The notes below the pieces were generated by a model, which made no database searches, was not told the origin of the DNA, and saw only the letters and a program-made list of their open reading frames with translations. The position numbers and the translations under genes were made by a program. From positions 1 to 64,000 of the forward strand of contig JAZQCD010000029.1 of NCBI GenBank assembly GCA_045546135.1: a stretch of DNA of 64,000 bases, in the 5' to 3' direction. Positions 24,625 through 33,200 of this stretch are shown here, piece by piece. How positions within the stretch are numbered: position 1 is the stretch's first letter; the number at the start of each line of letters is the position of its first letter. Source of the stretch: RUG13409 sp045546135 (GTDB lineage Bacteria > Bacillota > Clostridia > Peptostreptococcales > Anaerovoracaceae).

Positions 24625-24641
24625 ACAGTAGTAGGAAAAAG

Positions 24642-25346
24642 ATGAGTGCAAAAACGAAGAACATTTTATCGCTGATCATCAACTTGGTGGTAGTAGCTGT
24701 GACTGCATATTCAATGTCATTCTTTTTCAGAAGCATGGGAAGCGGCAATATGCAGGTAGCAGGAGCTGCAAGCTTTAAGTATTTTACGAACCTTTCAAAC
24801 TATTTTATAGCGTTTACTGCTCTTGCGACCATACCCTGCAACATAAAGAATATAAAGACGGGAGGAATGCTCCCAAAGGGTCTATATATGGCAAAGTTCA
24901 TGGCTACAGTTGCAGTGACTGTGACTTTTCTGACCTGCGTATTCTTTTTGGCTCCGATAAACATACTCATACTTTCTCCTTACGGAGTGCCACCTCTTAG
25001 GGCCTATCTGTTCATGTTTGCGGGAAATACTTTCTTCCTTCATTTCCTGACACCGGTCCTTGCAATAATAGTTACGCTTCTTTTAGACAGGACTGATGAA
25101 TTTAGAAAAAAAGATCATCTATTGGGAGTCCTTCCTGTACTTCTTTATGCCATAGTATACGGAGTGATGGTGGCTGTGGTCGGAGCAGGAAACGGAGGGT
25201 GGCAGGATTTTTATCATTTCACTTTCGGAGGAAAGATGTATATGATACCTGTATCTGCAGCAGTGATGCTCTTTGCCACATGGCTCATATCAAGAGTTGA
25301 ATGGAAGATATATACCGGAAAAGGCAAGAAAACAGACAGAAACTGA
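24642..25346 (+). CDS. Six-helix membrane protein, Pr6Pr-like
   Basis: A 234-residue integral membrane protein with six hydrophobic segments and few loops. The FKYFTNLSNYF segment in the second helix and FLHFLTPVLAIIVTLL in the fourth match the pattern of Pr6Pr / FAR-17a/AIG1-like proteins, which are of unknown or hydrolase function. Only weak confidence is justified for the family. AGGAAAAAG precedes the ATG. It probably shares a transcript with the C_GCAxxG_C_C gene and is ended by the terminator at 25389-25417. Confidence 0.6.
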   Translation: MSAKTKNILSLIINLVVVAVTAYSMSFFFRSMGSGNMQVAGAASFKYFTNLSNYFIAFTALATIPCNIKNIKTGGMLPKGLYMAKFMATVAVTVTFLTCVFFLAPINILILSPYGVPPLRAYLFMFAGNTFFLHFLTPVLAIIVTLLLDRTDEFRKKDHLLGVLPVLLYAIVYGVMVAVVGAGNGGWQDFYHFTFGGKMYMIPVSAAVMLFATWLISRVEWKIYTGKGKKTDRN

Positions 25347-25388
25347 ACGTTGCAGATATAATTTGATAAGTATGTACGGATTATTTTA

Positions 25389-25417
25389 ACAAGAGCTCCT
25401 AAATGGCTCTTGTTTTT
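25389..25417 (+). terminator. Intrinsic terminator
   Basis: ACAAGAGC (25389-25396) pairs with GCTCTTGT (25406-25413), followed by five T. Confidence 0.88.
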
Positions 25418-25485
25418 ATGTATTTCAACAAAAATGGAGAGTGCGATTTTGTAACAAGAAAACAAAAAAATATATAAAAAAATCA

Positions 25486-25513
25486 TTGACACGAATGAAA
25501 AAAGGCGTATAAT
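25486..25513 (+). promoter_or_regulatory. Consensus promoter with no ORF directly behind it
   Basis: TTGACA (25486-25491), 16-base spacer, TATAAT (25508-25513). The best match to the sigma-A consensus in the window. Transcription should start near 25520. Confidence 0.75.
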
Positions 25514-25519
25514 AATCAA

Positions 25520-25613
25520 AAATAAAAAAGCAAACCTCACTAATACTTTTTTCATACTACTTTTCGAACAAACATCCCGGGTCGGTAAATCTGATCCGGG
25601 GTGTTTGTTTTTT
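25520..25613 (+). ncRNA. Candidate small RNA or terminated leader, about 95 nt
   Basis: The RNA would run from the promoter at 25486-25513 to a very strong terminator: AACAAACATCCCGG (25567-25580) pairs with CCGGGGTGTTTGTT (25596-25609) over 14 bp with one G-U pair, then a T run. The 47 bases before the hairpin are A- and T-rich, without an ORF, with two T-rich runs. A separate promoter candidate for the downstream genes (25615-25643) makes an independent small RNA more likely than a simple leader, but an attenuator for the pilin-like cluster cannot be ruled out. No known RNA family recognised. Confidence 0.55.
25567..25613 (+). terminator. Strong terminator of the small RNA candidate
   Basis: Fourteen-base-pair stem (25567-25580 with 25596-25609), 15-base loop, T-rich end. 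Confidence 0.88.
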
Positions 25614-25614
25614 C

Positions 25615-25643
25615 TTGATTGTTCGCCTTCTTTGTGATACCAT
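25615..25643 (+). promoter_or_regulatory. Possible promoter of the pilin-like cluster
   Basis: TTGATT (25615-25620), 17-base spacer, TGATACCAT with TACCAT at 25638-25643. It starts exactly after the preceding terminator. Confidence 0.4.
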
Positions 25644-25680
25644 AATTTAACAAGGAAAATAATGTAAACGGAGGGAAGCG

Positions 25681-25836
25681 ATGAAAGACATCATAGTTCT
25701 TGTTGCTACTGTAATACTCAGCGTCGTTATAGCAGGGCTCATACTAAGTCTAAGGTCAACGGCAGAAGACATCAAAGACAAAGCTGTAAAGGAGATAGAG
25801 AACGTATTTTCTTATGAGGAGGTCATATACGGATGA
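25681..25836 (+). CDS. 51-aa pilin-like membrane peptide, copy 1
   Basis: A 51-codon ORF with a GGAGGG site 5 bases before its ATG. It has a very short polar start (MKD), one hydrophobic helix (IIVLVATVILSVVIAGLILS) and a charged tail. The next ORF starts with almost the same residues (MKDIIV), so the two look like a tandem duplication. The layout matches small Flp/Tad-type pilins or pseudopilins, though the classic prepilin cleavage motif is not obvious. It overlaps the next ORF by 4 bases (ATGA). No named family recognised. Confidence 0.6.
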   Translation: MKDIIVLVATVILSVVIAGLILSLRSTAEDIKDKAVKEIENVFSYEEVIYG

Positions 25837-25991
25837 AAGATATCATAGTAATGCTTGCAGGTATCATTCTTGCAGTATATATATTCAGCTGCATAGCAGG
25901 TGATGAAAACAGCATCAGATCATCACTTAAGGTCATATGGGAAAAGGAGATCCCGGGCAGGCAGTATGTCCTCATGGTAGATGAGAAATGA
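25833..25991 (+). CDS. 52-aa pilin-like membrane peptide, copy 2
   Basis: A 52-codon ORF whose ATG overlaps the preceding stop, with GAGGAGGTC upstream as the ribosome site. It starts MKDIIVMLAGIILAVYIF, closely matching copy 1, and has a tail of about 30 mostly charged residues (KVIWEKEIPGRQYVLMVDEK). It in turn overlaps the TadE-like gene by 4 bases. The unbroken chain of overlaps shows it is translated. Probably a minor pilin or pseudopilin; the function is inferred only from size, helix position and neighbours. Confidence 0.6.
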   Translation: MKDIIVMLAGIILAVYIFSCIAGDENSIRSSLKVIWEKEIPGRQYVLMVDEK

Positions 25992-26392
25992 AACAGTTTC
26001 TTGTACTTCTTGCTGTCCTTCCGATGATGCTTGTATTTTTGCTTCAATTCATCTTTCTTCAGCAGCTCAATATGAAGATAGATCTGATGACTGATATAGT
26101 ATATGAAGCAAAAGAAACAGCAAAACAGCAGGGCGGATTTGATACAGACGCTTTGAGAAACAAACTGTCTGAAAAACTCGGTGTCGATGCAGAAGACATA
26201 CTCATAGAAGCTCCCGGGCTTTATTCAGTAAAAAGAGTTAAAGGAGACGGAAGCAGAGGCATCATAGAATACAAGGTCACTGTACCTATGGGAAAAGTGA
26301 ATGCAGGAGTGAAATATTTCGGTCTTGATGAAAGCGCAAGATACGGATATTGCATAGATTCATGCTGTCCGAGCGAATATCTGGGAGAATAG
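25988..26392 (+). CDS. TadE/DUF4320-like pseudopilin
   Basis: A 134-residue protein with an N-terminal helix (FLVLLAVLPMMLVFLLQFIF) directly after the Met-Lys-Gln start, followed by a soluble domain (EAKETAKQQGGFDTDALRNKL, later EYKVTVPMGKV). This is the design of TadE/TadF minor pilins and of the DUF4320 proteins found in clostridial Tad loci. Three cysteines near the end (CIDSCC) are unusual and might form a disulfide or bind metal outside. It starts inside the end of copy 2 and is followed 2 bases later by another single-helix protein. Confidence 0.55.
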   Translation: MKQFLVLLAVLPMMLVFLLQFIFLQQLNMKIDLMTDIVYEAKETAKQQGGFDTDALRNKLSEKLGVDAEDILIEAPGLYSVKRVKGDGSRGIIEYKVTVPMGKVNAGVKYFGLDESARYGYCIDSCCPSEYLGE

Positions 26393-26394
26393 AG

Positions 26395-26772
26395 ATGAAG
26401 ATATATATCATCTTTCTTTCTATGCTCCTCATTTTTTCTCTTGCTCTTGCATTTACTATGGACCTTAGCAGCTATATGCAAAAACAAAAGCTTCTAAAGA
26501 AACTGGCAGAAGACTGCGCAGAAGCAGGAGCCCTGTGCATAGATGAAAGGAGCGCAAAAATAGATCGCCAAACTGCATTAAGGGCAGCTGAAAAGATCCT
26601 TAATAGTTCAGATCTTTTTCCTAAAGGAACTGCAGAGATAGAAAGTCTTGAAATAACAGAAGGCGGCAAAGGAGTAAGGGTCAGGCTTGTTTACAAAGAA
26701 GAGGGCATGCCAGGTCCCTTTTTGTCTGGCATTTCATCTATTTCAAGGGTCTCCGAGTACGTGTGGGAATGA
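26395..26772 (+). CDS. TadE/TadG-like single-helix protein
   Basis: A 125-residue protein, starting at the ATG at 26395 after GGGAGAA rather than at an in-frame ATG inside the previous gene. It has an N-terminal helix (YIIFLSMLLIFSLALAFTM), then a helix rich in Lys and Ala (QKQKLLKKLAEDCAEAGAL) and a beta-rich end. The pattern fits the fourth member of a minor-pilin set. It closes the cluster of four overlapping small genes; the thrS promoter follows. Its substrate or partner is unknown, but the Tad ATPase genes at the far end of the window are possible partners. Confidence 0.55.
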   Translation: MKIYIIFLSMLLIFSLALAFTMDLSSYMQKQKLLKKLAEDCAEAGALCIDERSAKIDRQTALRAAEKILNSSDLFPKGTAEIESLEITEGGKGVRVRLVYKEEGMPGPFLSGISSISRVSEYVWE

Positions 26773-26790
26773 CAATCCATTTTAAAAAAA

Positions 26791-26819
26791 TTGTATTTTG
26801 ATATGTATAGTAGTATAAT
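26791..26819 (+). promoter_or_regulatory. Promoter of thrS
   Basis: TTGTAT (26791-26796), 17-base spacer, TATAAT (26814-26819). The leader of about 38 bases is too short for a T-box. Confidence 0.65.
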
Positions 26820-26864
26820 AGCAAAATCAAAATCAAAACCTTTACGTAAGAGGAGAAAAAACAA

Positions 26865-28622
26865 ATGTCAGAAGAAAACAAGTACACATTTGAAAACGAG
26901 GAGTACCGCCAGACGTATTGGCATACTTGCTCACACATCATGGCTCAGGCTGTAAAAAGACTGTGGCCGGAAGTAAAGCTTGCAATAGGACCTGCTATTG
27001 CTGAAGGCTGGTATTATGATATGCTGGCACCTTTCGCATTCACTCCGGAACACATGGAAAAGATCGAAGAAGAGATGAGAAAGATATGCAAGGAAAAGCT
27101 TCCCATCGAACGCTTCGAACTGCCAAGAGACGAGGCTCTTAAGTTCATGGAAGAAAGAGAAGAACCTTTCAAGATCGAACTTATAAACGATCTTCCTGAA
27201 GGTGAAGCCATTTCCTTCTATAAGCAGGGAGAATTCACAGATCTTTGCGCAGGCCCTCATCTTGACAGCACAGGAAGAGTCAAAGCAAACGCTTTTAAAC
27301 TGCTCACATGCAATTCTGCATATTGGAGAGGCGATTCAAACAGAGAGACTCTGCAAAGGATCTACGGCATCGCATTCCCAAAGAAAGATGAGCTTGACGC
27401 ATATCTTGAAAGAATAGAAGAAGCAAAGCGTCGTGATCACAGGAAGCTCGGAAGAGATCTCGACCTCTTCGCATTCAGAGATGAGGCTCCCGGATTTCCA
27501 TTCTATCTGCCTCATGGAATGATAGTCAGAAATGAGCTTATGAACTATTGGAGACAGGTCCACAGAAAGTGGGACTATGTGGAAGTTCGTACACCTCAGA
27601 TCATGAAGAGGACTCTTTGGGAGACTTCAGGTCACTGGGATCACTACAAGGACAACATGTATACAACGGTCATCGAGGATGAGGATTACTGTATCAAACC
27701 AATGAACTGCCCCGGTGCCATTCTTGTATATTCTCTTGAACCTCATTCTTACAAGGATCTGCCACTTCGCTACAGCGAAATGGGAGATGTACATCGCCAT
27801 GAGATGAGTGGTACTCTTCACGGTATGTTCCGTGTAAGAGCCTTTACGCAGGATGATGCTCACATACTTCTTGCAAAGGATCAGATCCAGGGCGAAGTCG
27901 TAAGGATCACAAAGCTCATAGACGAGGTATACAATGTATTCGGTCTTCCGTACAAGATCGTTCTTTCTACCATGCCTGAGGACCACATCGGAACAAGAGG
28001 CGACTGGGAAAAAGCAGAAGCAGCTCTTGCAGACGCTATAACATCAATTGGCAAGACCTATGAGATAAACCCGGGAGACGGCGCATTCTATGGGCCAAAG
28101 CTTGACTTCCATGTAACTGACTGCCTCGGCAGAGTTTGGCAGTGCGGAACAATACAGCTTGACTACCAGCTGCCCGGAAGATTCGACCTTGAGTATGTAG
28201 ACAGCAACAGCGAAAGACAGACACCTGTAATGATCCACCGCGTAGTTTATGGTTCCATCGAAAGATTCTTTGGCATCATTACTGAGCATTTTGCAGGAGC
28301 TTTCCCATGCTGGCTCGCTCCTACACAGATCGAGATACTGCCTGTAACAGACAGAGCTCTTGATTATGCAAAGAGCATCAAGGAACACTTCGATTTCTAC
28401 GGTTTCAGATCAGAGATCGACGGCAGGAATGAAAAGATAGGAAAGAAGATCAGAGAAGCTCAGCTCAAAAAGATCCCATACATGGTCGTTGTAGGCGACA
28501 AGGACATGGAGAACGAGACCGTTTCTCCTCGTCACAGGACCGAAGGAGACATGGGCGCAATGAAGCTTGAAGACTTCATAAAGCTTGTCAAAGAAGAGAT
28601 AGATACAAAGGCTATCAAGTAA
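26865..28622 (+). CDS. thrS: Threonyl-tRNA synthetase without the TGS domain
   Basis: A 585-residue class II synthetase that charges tRNA-Thr. It begins directly with the editing-domain region (HTCSHIMAQAVKRLWP with the catalytic His-x-x-x-His, later GPHLDSTGRVKAF-like text and a Cys), so the N-terminal TGS domain of about 60 residues seen in most bacterial ThrRS is missing. The core motifs are intact: GAFYGPKLDF, CGTIQLDYQLPGRF and, near the end, the anticodon-binding VEILPVTDRALDYA-like region (QIEILPVTDRALDYAK). The ribosome site is AAGAGGAG. Good promoter; no T-box leader is seen. Confidence 0.95.
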   Translation: MSEENKYTFENEEYRQTYWHTCSHIMAQAVKRLWPEVKLAIGPAIAEGWYYDMLAPFAFTPEHMEKIEEEMRKICKEKLPIERFELPRDEALKFMEEREEPFKIELINDLPEGEAISFYKQGEFTDLCAGPHLDSTGRVKANAFKLLTCNSAYWRGDSNRETLQRIYGIAFPKKDELDAYLERIEEAKRRDHRKLGRDLDLFAFRDEAPGFPFYLPHGMIVRNELMNYWRQVHRKWDYVEVRTPQIMKRTLWETSGHWDHYKDNMYTTVIEDEDYCIKPMNCPGAILVYSLEPHSYKDLPLRYSEMGDVHRHEMSGTLHGMFRVRAFTQDDAHILLAKDQIQGEVVRITKLIDEVYNVFGLPYKIVLSTMPEDHIGTRGDWEKAEAALADAITSIGKTYEINPGDGAFYGPKLDFHVTDCLGRVWQCGTIQLDYQLPGRFDLEYVDSNSERQTPVMIHRVVYGSIERFFGIITEHFAGAFPCWLAPTQIEILPVTDRALDYAKSIKEHFDFYGFRSEIDGRNEKIGKKIREAQLKKIPYMVVVGDKDMENETVSPRHRTEGDMGAMKLEDFIKLVKEEIDTKAIK

Positions 28623-28637
28623 AAAATATGGTGTTTA

Positions 28638-28676
28638 AAGGACCCGTTATTTACAAAAAAAATAACGGGTCCTTTC
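28638..28676 (+). terminator. Terminator of thrS
   Basis: Sixteen-base-pair perfect stem (28638-28653 with 28661-28676) and 7-base loop; the downstream bases are T-rich. Confidence 0.92.
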
Positions 28677-28773
28677 CTTATTTTTTTAGGTAAACAATGG
28701 TCAAAACAGAGTATTTATGATATATTTACTTGGCTGACTAATAGTTATGTTATTTATAGAAAGGATATCTTTT

Positions 28774-29976
28774 ATGAACGAACAAGAAAGAGATGCTCTT
28801 CTTCAAAGAAGGAGAATGTATTTCCAGGATGCAATGAGCTTCCACCCGGATCAGAAGTATGTCCCGAACCTTTCATTCTTTGTAACATGGAAGGTCTACG
28901 ACTCCGATCTTAAGTGCACGCTCTCTGAGGCAATGATGGATTATGATCTCATGGCTAAACTTACACATGAGTTCGAGGAAAGATACGGTTTCGATACATT
29001 TATCGAGTACAGCAACCGTAACCAGTGGAGGATCACAGAACTTGCAGAGTCTTCCGTATACAAAGTAGATGACGAAGCATGGTCTATCCAGGTAAAGGAC
29101 TTCCCGACAGTCTATGACGACGAAATGATGGAATTCGCAGAAAACATGCGTAAGTTCCAGTGGGAAAAGATCATACCAAGAAAGTATCCTAAACTCGCAG
29201 CTGGTGTAGATCTTGATTTCTTCAAACAGCTTCAGAAGGAGTTCGGAGATTTCATCGCATACACACAGAGACTTCCAAAAGAGATGATGGATCAGCACGG
29301 AATGCCTATTTGTATGGATTACAAAGGACCGATGGTAATGTGCCCCGCAGAGACCATTTTCTCTCACTACAGAGGGATCAGAAACTTCTCCCTTGATATG
29401 AGAAGACATAAATCAGAACTTCATGCAATGATGGATGCTATACTGCCGCCAGCAGCTATCGAAGGCATCAAGGCAGCATGGAAGAACATCGACTGCAACC
29501 ACACTCAGATAGGTCTTTTCGACGGAGACAATGTATATCTTGCACATACAGTCATGAATCCTAAGCAGTTCGAAGAGTTCTACTGGCCGTATATCAAGGT
29601 AAACTTCGACAACCTTGAAGAGCACCCTGGAATCTCCATGAGACTCTTTACAGAAGGTTCTGCGAACCTTATCCTTGACAGACTCAACGACTATCGTAAG
29701 GGTATGTTCTTCCTCCATCTCGATGAGGATGATCCCTATGAGATCCGTAAGAAGTGCCCGAAGGCCGGTATCATCGGTGGTATGGATACACACATGCTCG
29801 GATATGGTACACCTGAAGAGTGCGTCGCAAGAACAGAAGCTCTCGTAAAGGACTTCTCAGTTGACGGCGGATATGTATTCTCCGAAAACAGAATGGTATC
29901 TTATCCTAACGATGCTAACAGAGAGAATCTTCTTGCAGTATGCAAGTGGATCAATGAATACAATAACAGAGCATAA
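28774..29976 (+). CDS. Uroporphyrinogen decarboxylase-family (UroD-like) protein
   Basis: A 400-residue protein of the UroD/MtaA superfamily. The ATG at 28774 follows AAGGA and is preferred to one at 28747. Its C-terminal half has the superfamily pattern: TQIGLFDGDNVYLAHTVMNP, PGISMRLFTEG, FLHLDEDDPYEIRKKCPKAGIIGGMD and GGYVFSENRM. It is longer and more diverged than heme-pathway HemE, and no hemA-hemC genes are nearby, so it is more likely a corrinoid-dependent methyltransferase-type or other family member. The use of common codons (many GAC, AAG, GGA) suggests high expression. A 45-codon gene follows 14 bases later. Confidence 0.75.
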   Translation: MNEQERDALLQRRRMYFQDAMSFHPDQKYVPNLSFFVTWKVYDSDLKCTLSEAMMDYDLMAKLTHEFEERYGFDTFIEYSNRNQWRITELAESSVYKVDDEAWSIQVKDFPTVYDDEMMEFAENMRKFQWEKIIPRKYPKLAAGVDLDFFKQLQKEFGDFIAYTQRLPKEMMDQHGMPICMDYKGPMVMCPAETIFSHYRGIRNFSLDMRRHKSELHAMMDAILPPAAIEGIKAAWKNIDCNHTQIGLFDGDNVYLAHTVMNPKQFEEFYWPYIKVNFDNLEEHPGISMRLFTEGSANLILDRLNDYRKGMFFLHLDEDDPYEIRKKCPKAGIIGGMDTHMLGYGTPEECVARTEALVKDFSVDGGYVFSENRMVSYPNDANRENLLAVCKWINEYNNRA

Positions 29977-29990
29977 GAGGAGGTAAAGAC

Positions 29991-30128
29991 ATGATCATCA
30001 AATTTGAAAACTTTGAAAAAGACGTAGAAGCTCTTGCAAAGGAAATGCCTTCTCCGCTTCCTGAAGACAATGTTGCAGGAAGACAGCAGGCTGTAGTAAG
30101 CCTTGTTACATTCCTTGTAACACTGTAA
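29991..30128 (+). CDS. 45-aa protein, unknown, linked to the UroD-like gene
   Basis: A 45-codon ORF with a perfect AGGAGG site 7 bases before its ATG, placed 14 bases after the UroD-like gene and just before a strong terminator. The product begins with MIIKFENFEKDVEALAKEM and ends with a hydrophobic tail (AVVSLVTFLVTL). Codons match those of the neighbour. The clean ribosome site and terminator leave little doubt that it is expressed. It could be a small partner or regulatory subunit of the UroD-like protein. No known family recognised. Confidence 0.65.
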   Translation: MIIKFENFEKDVEALAKEMPSPLPEDNVAGRQQAVVSLVTFLVTL

Positions 30129-30144
30129 AGACATATGTGTTTGT

Positions 30145-30176
30145 AAGTCCCTGAGACCCGTTCTCAGGGACTTTTT
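30145..30176 (+). terminator. Terminator of the UroD-like transcript
   Basis: AAGTCCCTGAGA (30145-30156) and TCTCAGGGACTT (30162-30173) with a CCCGT loop and T tail. Confidence 0.92.
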
Positions 30177-30197
30177 GTATCTGGTGATATTAAGCAC

Positions 30198-30223
30198 AAA
30201 ACCTCGCTGAAAAGCGAGGTTTT
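30198..30223. terminator. Terminator of the pyrimidine operon
   Basis: AAAACCTCGCT-type arm (30198-30208) and AGCGAGGTTTT (30213-30223) with a GAAA loop; on the minus strand it ends carB. Confidence 0.85.
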
Positions 30224-30246
30224 GCATGTTATGGTTTAATATGTTC

Positions 30247-33200
30247 TTACTCTGCGTCGATGGTCGATACTGATATGGTCATTTCTTCAAGTACTTGTGT
30301 GACTATCTTTACAGTATCAAGAGATGTGAATATGGTGACTCCGTTTTCATTTGCGCAGCGCCTTATTTCAGCACCGTCCTTAAGATGGGTCCCTGAGGTT
30401 ATTGACCTTGTATTGATTATGTAGCTTACATAACCGGAACGCAGGACGTCGAGTATCTCATTGCTTCCTTCGGAGATCTTTCCGAGTTTGTGGGTCCTGA
30501 TACCGTTTTCTTTAAGGAAGTTTGCTGTTCCTTCTGTAGCAGCTATATTGAATCCCATATTGTAGAAGCTCCTGACCATGGGAAGGGCTTCCGCTTTATC
30601 CTCGTCTGCCAGCGTGACTACTACAGTGCCGTAGTTTTGAAGCTTCATTCCTGATGCCTGAAGTGCTTTGTAAAGAGCTCTTGGAAGGGAGCTGTCATAT
30701 CCTATGGCTTCTCCTGTTGATTTCATCTCAGGCGATAGGTAAACATCGAGTCCTTTGATCTTGTTTGAAGAGAATACAGGCACCTTTACATAGTGACGCT
30801 TCTTTTCATCAGGATAGATGCCGAAGATGCCTTGTTCTTTAAGGCTCTTTCCGAGTATGATATCTGTTGCTATATCTGCAAGAGAGTATCCTGTAGCCTT
30901 TGATAGGAATGGAACTGTTCTTGAGGACCTTGGGTTGACTTCGATGATATATACGTCATCCTTGCTGTCGACTATGAACTGTATGTTGAAAAGTCCTATT
31001 ATGCCTATGCCAAGGCCAAGTTTCTTTGCATACTGAAGTATAGTTCCTTTGACTTTATCAGAAATAGAGTAGGAAGGATAAACACTGATGGAGTCTCCGG
31101 AATGTACTCCCGTTCTTTCTACAAGTTCCATGATACCAGGAACGAATACGTCGCAACCGTCGCATATGGCGTCGACTTCGACTTCTTTTCCCTGGATATA
31201 GTGGTCAACAAGGACCGGCTTGTCTGCATCTATCTCTACAGCATTCTTAAGATAGTGCTTTAGCATTTCGTCATTTGCGACTATTTCCATGGCTCTTCCG
31301 CCGAGAACGAAACTCGGTCTTACGAGCACAGGATATCCTACCTCGTTTGCTGCTTTGAGACCGTCTTCTATGGTCGTGACTGCTCTTCCTTGAGGCTGAG
31401 GGATATTAAGTGTCTTTAAGACCTCTTCAAAACTTTCTCTGTTTTCAGCTCTGTCTATAGCATCGCAGTCCGTTCCAATGAGCCTTACACCTCTGTCTGC
31501 AAGAGGCTGAGCCAGGTTTATAGCTGTCTGTCCGCCAAGAGTCACGATGACTCCGTCAGGTTTTTCGTAATCTATGATCTCCATGACATCTTCAGGGGTC
31601 AATGGGTCGAAATAGAGTTTGTCTGATGTAGTATAGTCAGTGGATACTGTCTCAGGGTTATTGTTTATGATTATTGCTTCATAACCGGCTCTTCTTATGG
31701 TCTGTACTGCATGTACAGTCGAATAGTCGAATTCTACGCCCTGGCCTATACGTATGGGACCTGCGCCAAGCACGATGATCTTTTTCTTGTCACTGAGGCG
31801 CGACTCATTCTTTCCGCTGTATGTAGAATAAAGATAGGCGATATACTTGCCTGTATGGAGAGTATCTACCATGGAGAAAGCAGGTACTATGCCGTTTTCT
31901 TTTCTCATGGCATAAACATCAAGTTCGCTCATCCCCCAGGAAGAAGCGATGAACCTATCTGAGAATCCCATGATCTTAGCAGCTCTTAAAGTATCCTCAT
32001 CCTTGTATTGTCTTAGGATATTCTCCATATCGACGATCTTTTTGAATGACTTAAGGAAGAGCTCTGTTATCATGGAGACTTTATGTAGCTTTTCTATGGA
32101 TACGCCTTTTCTTAAGAGCCCAAATATTGCAAATACGTTGTCGTCATGGAATTCTTCGATGTATTTGAGAAGCTCGTCTTCTGTATAGTCATCGAATTTT
32201 GCGATGTGGAAATGATGAGCTCCTATTTCAAGGGATCTTACAGATTTGAGCATGCATTCTTCGAGAGTCGTGCCTATGCCCATGACTTCTCCTGTAGCTT
32301 TCATCTGAGTGCCAAGAACATTTGGTACTCCTGTGAACTTGTCAAAGGGGAATCGGGGGAACTTAGCTACTATATAGTCAAGAGAGGGCTCTGTTGAAGC
32401 AAAGCCTCCTGCAACCGGGATCTCTGAAAGAGACATGCCTGTTGCGATCTTTGCTGTGACTCTTGCTATGGGGTATCCCGATGCCTTTGATGCAAGAGCT
32501 GAGGACCTAGAGACTCTTGGGTTTACTTCTATAAGATAATACTTGCTTGAATTTGGATCGAGTGCGAACTGTACATTGCAGCCTCCGCAGATCTTAAGCT
32601 CTCTGATGATCTTGATTGCACTGTCATTGAGCATCTTCATATCCTCTTTTGATAAGGAGAGGATAGGGGCTACTACTATTGAGTCTCCTGTATGAACTCC
32701 TACAGGGTCAACATTTTCCATTCCGCAGATGGTGATGGCATTGTCTTCACCGTCTCTCATGACTTCGAATTCTATCTCCTTGTAACCCTTTACGCTCTTT
32801 TCGATGAGGACCTGGTGAACAGGGGAGAGTATGAATGCATTCTTTCCTATGTCCATAAGTTCTTCTTCATTATTTGCAAAGCCGCCGCCTGTACCTCCTA
32901 AGGTAAAAGCAGGGCGAAGTACGACAGGATAACCTATCCTTTTTGCTGCTTCCTTGGCATGCTCAAGATCATAGGTTATCTCAGATGGTATGACAGGCTC
33001 TCCTATGGACATGCACATTTCCTTAAAGAGCTCTCTGTCTTCTGCTTTTTCTATGCTCTCGCTGCTGGTACCAAGGAGCTCTACGCGGCATTCGTCAAGG
33101 ACTCCTTTTTTCTTGAGCTGCATTGCAAGGTTAAGACCTGTCTGTCCGCCTATGCCGGGGATTATGGCATCGGGTCTTTCGTACCTTATGATCTTAGCTA

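Noticed and set aside
26773..26864. T-box leader of thrS
   Set aside because: The gap is 92 bases and contains a promoter; it is too short, and no T-box motif or terminator is present.
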